64,000 bases of DNA, taken from assembly GCA_041661965.1 (NCBI GenBank), contig JBAZTH010000001.1:549995-613994 (forward strand), in the 5' to 3' direction. The stretch comes from Candidatus Margulisiibacteriota bacterium (GTDB taxonomy: Bacteria; Margulisbacteria; WOR-1; O2-12-FULL-45-9; XYB2-FULL-48-7). Every line of letters starts with the position of its first letter. Position 1 is the stretch's first letter. Shown piece by piece: positions 1-7,140 of this stretch. A program made the position numbers and the translations under genes. Below the pieces are notes generated by a model. The model was not told the origin of the DNA, ran no database searches, and saw only the letters and a program-made list of their open reading frames with translations.

Positions 1-1
1 C

Positions 2-3000
2 GCCGGCGGGGAGATTGCCAAGCAGATCATGGCGGGGAAATACGACGAGGCAAAGAAGACCGCCCTCTGGTATAAGGAGCTGGCCGGTGACGATTTCTAC
101 ATCGAGGTTATGGAGCTTGACCTGCCGGAGCTCAAAGCCCTTAAGCCGGAGCTGGTCCGTCTGGCCAAAGAGACCGGGATCAAGCTGGTGGCGACCAACG
201 ACGTTCATTGCGTCAATAAAGAGGACGTTTATTACCAGGATATTCTCCTCTGTATCCAGACCAACGCTTTCCACGCCGATACCAATCGGTTCAAGATGGA
301 GACAAAAGAGTTTTATTACAAATCGCCGGACGAGATGATCGAGCTCTTCCGCGACCTGCCTGAAGCGATCCAAAGCACCGTGGAGATTGCCGAGAAGTGC
401 AACCTGGAGATGGAGATCGGCAAGCTTCATCTCCCTGATTTCACCGTTCCCGAAGGCGAAACCCCCGATACCTTCATGGAGAAGCTGGTCTGGGAAGGGA
501 TCAAGAAAAATTACGGGCCCGCTTATATCAACGCGGAAGGGAAGGTCCTCTTGCCGCCGGAGATCATCGACCGGGTCAAGTACGAGCTCTACGTGATCGA
601 GAAGATGGGGTATGCCGCTTACTTCCTGATCGTGCAGGACTTTATCAACTGGGCGAAATCGAACGGGATCGAGGTTGGTCCGGGGAGAGGTTCGGCGGCG
701 GGAAGCATCGTCTCCTACGCTTTAAGCATTACCAACATCGATCCGCTCAAGTACGGCCTGATCTTCGAGCGCTTCCTCAACGACGAACGTATCTCGATGC
801 CTGATATCGACGTCGACTTCTGTTTCGAACGCCGGGGAGAAGTGATCGAATACGTCTCCAAGAAATACGGGAGCGATCACGTCGCCCAGATCGTCACCTT
901 CGGAACGATGGCGGCCCGCGGCGCCATCCGCGACGTCGGCCGGGTCCTGCAAGTCCCGCTCCCGGAAGTCGATAAGATCGCCAAACTTGTTCCCTTCGGT
1001 CCTGATGTCGATCTGAAAGGAGCGCTCGAGACGGTCAAAGATCTCCGCGCCCTCTATGAGGGGGATGCCAAGGTCAAACAGCTCCTTGATACCGCCATGA
1101 AGATCGAAGGGATGGCCCGCCACGCTTCGGTCCACGCGGCGGGGGTCGTCATTTCGCAAAAGCCGGTCTCCGAATACGCGCCGCTCTCGAAGCTGGACGA
1201 AAATGTGATCGTCACCCAGTACACCATGACCGCCCTGGAGAAGATCGGGCTCCTGAAGATGGACTTCCTTGGTTTGCGTAACCTGACGATGATCGCCCAC
1301 GTCCGCGACATGCTCAAATTCACCCAGGGGATCGAGATCGACCTGAACACTATTCCCCTTGATGATGAAAAGACCTACCGGCGGCTGGCCGAAGGGGACA
1401 CGATGGGGATCTTCCAGCTGGAAAGCCAGGGGATGCGGACCCTGATCAAATCGCTTAACCCGACGACCTTTGAAGAGATCATCGCTTTGCTCGCTCTCTA
1501 CCGCCCGGGCCCCTTGGAGTCGGGGATGGTCGACGATTTCGTGAAGCGGAAACACGGCAAGCTCCCGATCCACTACGAACTGCCGCAGCTCCAACCGATC
1601 CTGCGCGAAACTTACGGGACTATTCTTTATCAGGAACAGGTCATGGAGATCGCCAGTAAGATCGGCGGCTTTACCATGGGCCAGGCCGACATCCTCCGTT
1701 CCGCCATGGGAAAAAAGAAGGTCAAGGAGATGGCCCGCCAGAAAGAAAACTTTGTTGAAGGGGCGGTCAAGAAGGGGATTTCCAAGGCTAAGGCGACGGC
1801 GTTGTTCGATCTCTGCGCCAAATTCGCCGGTTATGGTTTCAACAAATCGCACTCCACCGCTTACGCTTTCATTTCTTATCAGACCGCTTACCTGAAAGCG
1901 AACTATCCGGTGGAATTCATCGCTGCCTTGCTGACTTCGGTTATCGGCAATACCGATAAGACCAGGCTTTACATTTCCGAATCTAAGAAGATGGGGATCA
2001 AGATCCTTCAGCCTGACGTCAACGAAAGTGACAAGAACTTTACCGTCACCAAGCAGGGGGTCCGCTACGGGATCGGCGCCATCAAGAACGTCGGGATCGC
2101 CGCCATCGAATCGATTATCAAGGCGAGGAAAAGCGGCGGGCCGTTTGCCTCGCTGGAAGATTTTCTCCGCCGGATAGACGCCAGGACGGTCAACAAAAAA
2201 GTGATCGAAAGCCTGATCAAGTGCGGCGCTTTCGATTCTCTCGGCTTGGGACGGGCCTATATGATCGGGAACCTCTCTAGGATTACTGGAGAAGTCAGTG
2301 CCCAGCTCAAAGAGATCGCCAGCGGGCAGGAGATGCTCTTTGGCGGCGAGACGCCGAAGTTCAGCCGCCCGACCACCGGACCGGCCGCCGTTGATATCCC
2401 GGAATACCGGCCGGAGGAGCTCCTTCGGATGGAAAAAGAGTACCTTGGCCTCTATATCTCTTCTCATCCTCTCGATCACGTTCTTGACGCGCTCGAAGGG
2501 ATGGCGAGCGTTCGGGCGATCGACATCCAGGATATGAAAGAAGAACAGACGGTGACGATCGCCGGAATGCTGACCAACAGCCGGAAGGTTGTCACCAAAA
2601 AAGGGGACAACATGCTGATCGCGGCGATTGAAGATCTCTCCGGCATCGTTGGCCTGGTCGTCTTCCCCAAGGTTTACGAAAAAGCGGCTCCGCTGTTGCT
2701 CGATGACGAGATCGTGGTCATTAAAGGGAAGACCAATCGCGACTCACGGACCGAAGAACTGAATGTCGTCGCCGAAACGGTCGAACCGCTTAAAGGGTTC
2801 GAAAAGACCAGGACGATCTTTGTCGAACTGGTCGATTTTAATAACCAGTCGATACTCGGAGAGATCCGGGCGATTATCCAACGGAATTCCGGTGGCGATC
2901 CGGTCGTCATCAAAATGGACGGGAAGAGTGTCGAGCTGGGAACGGAAAACCGGGTGACGATCACCCCGTCGCTGGTCGAGGAGTTGGAAAAGCTCTTGGG

Positions 3001-3058
3001 AAGCGGCTCGGTTGATGTTAAAATGAGTGTGAAGAAGAGAGAGGTTGTAAAGGTATAA
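2..3058 (+). CDS. dnaE: DNA polymerase III subunit alpha (5'-truncated by window edge)
   Basis: Catalytic subunit of the replicative polymerase. The frame is open from base 2, so the first part of the gene (start and roughly the first 140 residues of the PHP domain) lies outside the window; about 1018 codons remain against a usual 1150 or so. What is left shows the end of the PHP domain (ATNDVH), the GRGSAAGS and PDIDVDF motifs of the C-family palm, the tandem helix-hairpin-helix region (RPGPLESGM, YGFNKSHSTAYA) and a C-terminal OB fold (TVTIAGMLTNSRK). No proofreading exonuclease is fused, so this is the DnaE type rather than PolC. A hairpin terminator follows directly. Confidence 0.97.
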   Translation, partial: AGGEIAKQIMAGKYDEAKKTALWYKELAGDDFYIEVMELDLPELKALKPELVRLAKETGIKLVATNDVHCVNKEDVYYQDILLCIQTNAFHADTNRFKMETKEFYYKSPDEMIELFRDLPEAIQSTVEIAEKCNLEMEIGKLHLPDFTVPEGETPDTFMEKLVWEGIKKNYGPAYINAEGKVLLPPEIIDRVKYELYVIEKMGYAAYFLIVQDFINWAKSNGIEVGPGRGSAAGSIVSYALSITNIDPLKYGLIFERFLNDERISMPDIDVDFCFERRGEVIEYVSKKYGSDHVAQIVTFGTMAARGAIRDVGRVLQVPLPEVDKIAKLVPFGPDVDLKGALETVKDLRALYEGDAKVKQLLDTAMKIEGMARHASVHAAGVVISQKPVSEYAPLSKLDENVIVTQYTMTALEKIGLLKMDFLGLRNLTMIAHVRDMLKFTQGIEIDLNTIPLDDEKTYRRLAEGDTMGIFQLESQGMRTLIKSLNPTTFEEIIALLALYRPGPLESGMVDDFVKRKHGKLPIHYELPQLQPILRETYGTILYQEQVMEIASKIGGFTMGQADILRSAMGKKKVKEMARQKENFVEGAVKKGISKAKATALFDLCAKFAGYGFNKSHSTAYAFISYQTAYLKANYPVEFIAALLTSVIGNTDKTRLYISESKKMGIKILQPDVNESDKNFTVTKQGVRYGIGAIKNVGIAAIESIIKARKSGGPFASLEDFLRRIDARTVNKKVIESLIKCGAFDSLGLGRAYMIGNLSRITGEVSAQLKEIASGQEMLFGGETPKFSRPTTGPAAVDIPEYRPEELLRMEKEYLGLYISSHPLDHVLDALEGMASVRAIDIQDMKEEQTVTIAGMLTNSRKVVTKKGDNMLIAAIEDLSGIVGLVVFPKVYEKAAPLLLDDEIVVIKGKTNRDSRTEELNVVAETVEPLKGFEKTRTIFVELVDFNNQSILGEIRAIIQRNSGGDPVVIKMDGKSVELGTENRVTITPSLVEELEKLLGSGSVDVKMSVKKREVVKV

Positions 3059-3074
3059 TCAGGCTCGGAACCTC

Positions 3075-3115
3075 GGAAACCTGTCCCGCTCGGATCGGGA
3101 CGGTTTCCTTTAATT
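3075..3115 (+). terminator. Hairpin terminator after dnaE, built from a palindromic repeat
   Basis: The arms GGAAACCTGTCCCG (3075-3088) and CGGGACGGTTTCC (3096-3108) pair with one bulge, followed by TTTAATT. The outer GGAAACC/GGTTTCC arms are those of the dispersed palindrome family described elsewhere in this window, so the terminator may be a domesticated repeat. Confidence 0.7.
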
Positions 3116-3229
3116 ATAGAAAAAAATAGATTATTATGGATAATTCCGCAAAAACTCAAGTAATTATGCGAATTGGTTTATGAGCTTTATTGGCTGGCGG
3201 AAGAGGGCTTAAGGCTGTGGAGGGGAAAT

Positions 3230-3775
3230 ATGACATTACAAAAATGCTTCTTATTGTTGAGTATAATATTAACATTGGTAGGCTCTTATTACTTAGTAAT
3301 TGGCAATTTTAAATCTGCGACTGATATTGCCAAGGAAAGTGGATCATATTGCGGAGGGAACTATGCGTTGAGGGTGAGTTTTATTTCCGCAAGAATATAT
3401 TCTATTGTTGGATTTAGTTTGTTGGGTTTTGGTGTTGCGCTCCAGATTATTTCTATGTTCGTGATCGATAGAAAGGTGAATATGGGAGTGGCGATAGGAA
3501 GCGCCCTGATCGTATGGGGCTTGGCAATATTGCTGGCCAGTTTATATATCCATTACCAAAGGACAATTCTCATAAGAAAAACTAGTAAAATTGAAATAAT
3601 GAAATATGAAATGCCGAAAGGCGCATCCGTCAGAGATAGAATAAATCACAGCTATGGAGGGAAATTCATTGAGATCGGCAAAAACTTTTTTTTGCTTGAA
3701 AAAAACGAAGTTGAAAGCGAAGAGGATTTTATAGAAAGATTGTGTCTAGAGATTGGAAAGATAAAAACTCAATGA
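3230..3775 (+). CDS. Hypothetical membrane protein, three predicted TM segments
   Basis: 181-residue protein of unknown function. I chose the ATG at 3230 because GGAGGGG lies just upstream (3219-3225) and the N-terminus then starts directly with a hydrophobic segment (residues 4-23). Two further hydrophobic segments follow near residues 50-70 and 82-104, then a charged cytoplasmic-looking tail of about 75 residues. It is AT-rich compared with dnaE and hisI on either side and lies in the same accessory island as the T5orf172 and KilA-N genes. No family recognised. Confidence 0.6.
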   Translation: MTLQKCFLLLSIILTLVGSYYLVIGNFKSATDIAKESGSYCGGNYALRVSFISARIYSIVGFSLLGFGVALQIISMFVIDRKVNMGVAIGSALIVWGLAILLASLYIHYQRTILIRKTSKIEIMKYEMPKGASVRDRINHSYGGKFIEIGKNFFLLEKNEVESEEDFIERLCLEIGKIKTQ

Positions 3776-3873
3776 TTAGAAATAGATGAAGTGGACTGAT
3801 TGTTTTCAAGGGCGGGTTGCCCCTCCCTTTAATAGGGGGCTGTGTTACGAAATAAGAAGGCGGTGTTAGCGAA

Positions 3874-4476
3874 ATGAACGAGATTGTTTATGTTCTTATT
3901 AATGAAGCAATGCCCGGCTATGTAAAAATTGGTAAAACGACAACCAGCCTTGAGCAAAGAATTAGGGAATTGAGCGCATCGACAAGTGTTCCCCTCCCGT
4001 TTACTTGTTTTTATGCTTGCACGGTGAAGGAAATGAGTTTTGTGGAACATCAATTGCATGACGCATTTGACAATAATCGGATAAATCCAAAAAGAGAGTT
4101 TTTTCGAATAGCTCCGGAACGTGTAGTGGCGGCTTTAAAATTAGCAGAGATTGAAGATGTTACTCCTAAGAAAGATATTGTAGAATCGCATGAAGATCAA
4201 AAAGCGCTTGATAAAGCCAGGACCATACGGGAAAGATTTGATTTTAGAATGGCGGATATTCCGATTGGCGCAGAGCTGACTTTTAGCAGGGATGAAAATA
4301 TTAAGGCAAAAGTTGTTGATAATCGTTCTATTAAGTTTAACGGTAAAATAACAAGTCTTTCAAAGTCAGCGCAGAAAATACTGGGATACAACTATGGTGT
4401 TGCCGGAACAGATTATTGGATGTACGAAGGGGAAGCATTAGACGAACGCCGACGAAGGTTGGAAGGCGAGAATTAG
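3874..4476 (+). CDS. T5orf172/Mug113-type GIY-YIG superfamily protein with C-terminal RAMA-like domain
   Basis: 200 residues. The N-terminal 80 residues begin YVLINEAMPGYVKIGKTT and continue with LEQRIRELSAS, CFYACTVKEM and FVEHQLHDAF..REFFRI, the pattern of the T5orf172/Mug113 group of GIY-YIG-like nucleases carried by phages and mobile elements. Residues about 125-190 (ELTFSRDENIKAKV..SIKFNGKITSLSKSAQKIL..TDYW) resemble the RAMA/DUF4357 module often appended to restriction and modification enzymes; this second call is weaker. The KilA-N gene starts one base after its stop, so the two are almost certainly co-transcribed. AT-rich relative to the flanking core genes, consistent with transfer. 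Confidence 0.75.
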   Translation: MNEIVYVLINEAMPGYVKIGKTTTSLEQRIRELSASTSVPLPFTCFYACTVKEMSFVEHQLHDAFDNNRINPKREFFRIAPERVVAALKLAEIEDVTPKKDIVESHEDQKALDKARTIRERFDFRMADIPIGAELTFSRDENIKAKVVDNRSIKFNGKITSLSKSAQKILGYNYGVAGTDYWMYEGEALDERRRRLEGEN

Positions 4477-4477
4477 A

Positions 4478-5299
4478 GTGGTTAAAAACAAGAAAGTTGT
4501 CGTACAAGGAAGTCAGATCGGAGTCTTGTTGCGCGATGGAGACAATGATTTTATTTCTTTGACCGACATGACAAAGAAATTTGGAGACGATGTTCTCATC
4601 TACCAATGGATGCGCAATCGGAATACGGTTGAATTCTTAGGGATTTGGGAGCAGATACACAACCCTGATTTTAAAGGTGTCGAATTCGAGACCTTTAAAA
4701 AGCAAGCCGGGATGAATAGCTTTTCCCTAACCCCCAGAAAATGGATTGACGCAACTGGTGCTATCGGTTTGATTTCAAGGGCCGGACGATACGGCGGTGG
4801 AACCTATGCTCATAAAGACATAGCGTTTGAATTTGGCTCGTGGCTTAGCGCGGAATTTAAGCTTTACTTGATCAAGGAATTTCAGAGATTAAAAACTGAA
4901 GAGAATCAACGATTTGTTCTTGGCTGGGACATGAAACGGATGCTGGCAAAATTAAATTATAAAATTCATACCGATGCCATAAAAGAGCATATTGTTCCCC
5001 CGCAAATTTCCAAGCAAAAAATGAATGTGATTTATGCCAGCGAAGCTGACGTTTTGAATGTCGCGTTGTTTGGTATAACGGCTAAGGAATGGAGGGATAA
5101 AAATATAGGCAAAGAAGGGAATGTCAGGGATTCCGCGACAGTTGAACAGCTGGTGGTTCTGTCCAATCTCGAAAGTATGAATGCTGAACTTATCCGATTG
5201 GGATTCCCTCAAGGTGAAAGGTTGAGGAAGCTTAACGAAATGGCGATAAGCCAGATGAAATCTTTGATGGGCAATGCCTCAATAAGAAAGCTAAAGTGA
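4478..5299 (+). CDS. KilA-N domain protein
   Basis: 273 residues, GTG start one base after the preceding stop, with GGAAGGCGAG as a possible ribosome site. Residues about 5-140 match the KilA-N DNA-binding fold of phage antirepressors and related bacterial proteins: DFISLTDMTKKFG, IYQWMRNRNTVEFL, KKWIDATGAIGL-like segment, YGGGTYAHKDIAFEF and WLSAEFKLYLIKEFQRLK. The C-terminal half (KRMLAKLNYKIHTDAI, YASEADVLNVALFGITAKEWR) is the conserved tail seen in stand-alone bacterial KilA-N proteins. It probably binds DNA, but its target is unknown. Paired with a T5orf172 nuclease-like protein, it may be a phage remnant or a small defence or selfish module. Confidence 0.85.
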   Translation: MVKNKKVVVQGSQIGVLLRDGDNDFISLTDMTKKFGDDVLIYQWMRNRNTVEFLGIWEQIHNPDFKGVEFETFKKQAGMNSFSLTPRKWIDATGAIGLISRAGRYGGGTYAHKDIAFEFGSWLSAEFKLYLIKEFQRLKTEENQRFVLGWDMKRMLAKLNYKIHTDAIKEHIVPPQISKQKMNVIYASEADVLNVALFGITAKEWRDKNIGKEGNVRDSATVEQLVVLSNLESMNAELIRLGFPQGERLRKLNEMAISQMKSLMGNASIRKLK

Positions 5300-5305
5300 G
5301 CGAAA

Positions 5306-5323
5306 AGCGGCCTTCCGGCCGCT
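5306..5323 (+). terminator. GC-rich hairpin after the KilA-N gene
   Basis: AGCGGCC, loop TTCC, GGCCGCT. It lies 7 bases after the KilA-N stop. There is no clean T-run, so termination is only possible. Confidence 0.4.
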
Positions 5324-5366
5324 GGTCTATGCGAAAAGATAATAAGTCGATAAAAGGAGAAGAACA

Positions 5367-5687
5367 ATGGATATCAGCAAAATTAAGTTTGATGACAAAG
5401 GTTTGGTCCCGGTGATCGCCCAGGATTATAAGGACGGCACCGTCCTGATGCTTGCCTATATGAGCAAAGAATCGCTCGAGATAACCTTGAAAACAAAAGA
5501 GATGGTCTATTGGTCTCGCTCCCGCAAGGTACTCTGGCACAAAGGGGAGACCTCCGGACACATCCAAAAGGTTAAAGAGCTTTGTTTTGACTGCGACGGC
5601 GACGCGATCGTCGCCAAGATCGAGCAGGTCGGCGACATCGCCTGCCACACCGGTAACCGGAGCTGTTTCTTCAATAAGCTGATCTAA
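5367..5687 (+). CDS. hisI: Phosphoribosyl-AMP cyclohydrolase
   Basis: 106 residues, the usual length of monofunctional HisI (third step of histidine biosynthesis, opening the purine ring of PR-AMP). Diagnostic features are YWSRSRKVLWHKGETSGH, the metal-binding CFDCDGDA segment and the C-terminal ACHTGNRSCFF zinc cysteines. No HisE domain is fused. AAGGAG precedes the ATG. It stands alone, away from other his genes, and is followed with zero spacing by the fluoride exporter gene. Confidence 0.96.
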   Translation: MDISKIKFDDKGLVPVIAQDYKDGTVLMLAYMSKESLEITLKTKEMVYWSRSRKVLWHKGETSGHIQKVKELCFDCDGDAIVAKIEQVGDIACHTGNRSCFFNKLI

Positions 5688-6074
5688 ATGATCGCGAAAT
5701 TCTTTTTTGTCGCGGCTGGCGGGGTGATTGGCGCACTCGCTCGTTACATTCTTTCGGCCGGGACCCACAAACTCTACGTTGGGCATTTTCCGCTAGGGAC
5801 ATTACTGGTTAATCTAAGCGGTTCGCTGGTGATCGGTTTGTTGTGGGGAATCTTTGACCAATACGACTTGTCGCATAACTGGCGGCTCTTCTTTTTTATC
5901 GGGATCCTGGGGAGTTACACCACTTTTTCCAGCTTTGGGCTCGATACCTTCCAACTTTTTCGCGACGGTGAAATGACTATGGCGGTTTTAAATATTCTGC
6001 TAAATAATGTGCTGGGGATCTTATTGGTGTTTATTGGCTATGGGATCACGCGGTTACTCTTCAGATTTATCTAG
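5688..6074 (+). CDS. crcB: Fluoride-specific ion channel/exporter CrcB (Fluc)
   Basis: 128 residues with four hydrophobic helices, the standard size of one Fluc subunit; the active channel is an antiparallel dimer. Signature segments are GGVIGALARY, GTLLVNLSGS and GSYTTFSSFGLDT. The ATG follows the hisI stop directly, so translation is likely coupled. I saw no fluoride riboswitch upstream. Its stop overlaps by four bases the stop of the convergent pseudouridine synthase. Confidence 0.95.
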   Translation: MIAKFFFVAAGGVIGALARYILSAGTHKLYVGHFPLGTLLVNLSGSLVIGLLWGIFDQYDLSHNWRLFFFIGILGSYTTFSSFGLDTFQLFRDGEMTMAVLNILLNNVLGILLVFIGYGITRLLFRFI

Positions 6075-6619
6075 ATCGCCGGTTTGATTATCTCTTTATA
6101 TTTCCCCGGCGGGAGCCCTTCTAGTTTCAGCGGGCCGATTGCTACTCTGACCAAGCGGAGGCAGGGGAGGCCGACGGCGGCGGTCATTTTCCGCACCTGG
6201 CGGTTCTTCCCTTCACGGATCGTCAATTCGAGCCACGAAGTCGGAATGCTTTTACGGAAACGGATCGGCCTCGATCGTTCCCACAACTTTGGTTCCTGGA
6301 TCGCCCGGACTTTAGAGGGGAGCGTTTTATACCCTTCGATCAAGACCCCGCTTTTTAGCTTGGCTAATTGTTCAGGAGTTGGGATCCCTTCAACCTGCGC
6401 CAAATAGGTCTTTTCCACTTTGTTCTTAGGATTGCTGATCCGGTGGTTCATTGCCACGTCGTTGGTCAGGAGGAGGAGCCCCTCGCTGTCGTAGTCGAGC
6501 CGTCCGACCGAGTAGATCCCCGGCACCTTAATATAATCTTTCAAAGTCTTCCGCCCCATTTCATCGGTGAACTGGCAGAGGACCTCGAAAGGCTTGTTGA
6601 ATACGGCATATTTGAGCAT
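6071..6619 (-). CDS. rRNA pseudouridine synthase, RsuA/RluE family
   Basis: 182 residues. The catalytic aspartate lies in GRLDYDSEGLLLLTND, followed by NPKNKVEKTYLAQVEG and EGKNRQVRKM, all typical of the RsuA/RluB/RluE/RluF group. It lacks an N-terminal S4 domain, which fits RluE-like enzymes that modify 23S rRNA; the exact target uridine cannot be read from sequence. There is no Shine-Dalgarno; a TATAAT box (6626-6631) ends six bases before the ATG, pointing to a leaderless mRNA. Confidence 0.9.
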   Translation of the reverse strand: MLKYAVFNKPFEVLCQFTDEMGRKTLKDYIKVPGIYSVGRLDYDSEGLLLLTNDVAMNHRISNPKNKVEKTYLAQVEGIPTPEQLAKLKSGVLIEGYKTLPSKVRAIQEPKLWERSRPIRFRKSIPTSWLELTIREGKNRQVRKMTAAVGLPCLRLVRVAIGPLKLEGLPPGKYKEIIKPAI

Positions 6620-6625
6620 ATGATA

Positions 6626-6631
6626 ATTATA
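6626..6631 (-). promoter_or_regulatory. -10 box 6 nt upstream of the pseudouridine synthase ATG
   Basis: TATAAT on the minus strand; transcription would start at or next to the ATG at 6619. The -35 region is not convincing. Confidence 0.5.
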
Positions 6632-6657
6632 TCAGGAAATAGCCCTTAAATTGTGCG

Positions 6658-6798
6658 CTATTCGCTTCGTTTAAAGAGTCACTTTGCTTTTGCTGGGCGA
6701 CCATTTTCTTTGTCCGGCCACAAAGAAAATGGTCAAAAAGAAAAGGCCTTGCGCATTTCGATTTTTCTCAAGGTAAGCGAAATGCGCGCCCATCCGGA
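6658..6798 (+). repeat. Copy 1 of a ~141-bp dispersed non-coding repeat
   Basis: Runs from CTATTCGC to CATCCGGA. It contains a hairpin CCATTTTCTTTG...CAAAGAAAATGG, a purine-rich AAAAAGAAAA spacer and a second inverted pair GCGCATTTCG...CGAAATGCGC. The same order is present in inverted orientation at 43518-43657, one end of a larger element there, so this copy looks like a solo end. Confidence 0.75.
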
Positions 6799-6812
6799 AT
6801 TTTAAAAAGCTA

Positions 6813-6843
6813 GGAAACCGCGGCGATATTGCCGCAGGTTTCC
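6813..6843. repeat. Palindromic repeat, GGAAACC family
   Basis: GGAAACCGCGGC, loop GATATT, GCCGCAGGTTTCC. Intergenic copy in the repeat cluster upstream of uvrA. Confidence 0.85.
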
Positions 6844-6908
6844 GTAAAAGAAGGAGACAGGCTTATGGACCGTCACCCCATCACGCATCATGTTTAAGGA
6901 AGACCAAG

Positions 6909-7077
6909 CCCTCACCCAACTCCGCATTATTAGTTTTCGTTTTTGTCCCTCTCCCAAAGGGAGAGGGAGCGGTGTTTATTGCCGATAGTTCACAACCCCC
7001 TCTCCCAGACTGCGTAGCAGTCGCTGGGAGAGGGCTGTAATTTCCAATCAAACTCGCAGATAAGACCCGGGTGAGGG
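6909..7077. repeat. Compound CCCTCACCC / CCCTCTCCC palindrome cluster
   Basis: Outer inverted pair CCCTCACCC (6909-6917) and GGGTGAGGG (7069-7077) encloses two hairpins built on CCCTCTCCC...GGGAGAGGG (6947-6967 and 6998-7034). The same outer and inner words recur at 41236-41338. With the 141-bp repeat and the GGAAACC copy, these fill the 520-base gap 6620-7140; I see no gene in it. Confidence 0.7.
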
Positions 7078-7140
7078 TTAGGACAGTTACCCCCAATATG
7101 TTCAAGTCACTACTTTCATGGTAAAATTAGGGTTCGCTTT

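Noticed and set aside
722..2479. 585-codon open frame antisense to dnaE
   Set aside because: It mirrors the codon bias of dnaE (few TTA, CTA, TCA codons), has no ribosome site and gives an Arg/Asp/His-rich sequence with no family features.
3776..3873. Small gene between the AT-rich membrane protein and the T5orf172 gene
   Set aside because: No open frame with a ribosome site; only a weak CCCTCCC...GGGGG inverted pair.
5300..5366. Fluoride riboswitch for crcB
   Set aside because: The hisI-crcB junction has no space, and the short hisI leader lacks the fluoride aptamer core.
6881..7105. Short minus-strand frame in the repeat cluster upstream of uvrA
   Set aside because: Made almost wholly of the CCCTCTCCC palindromes; no ribosome site.
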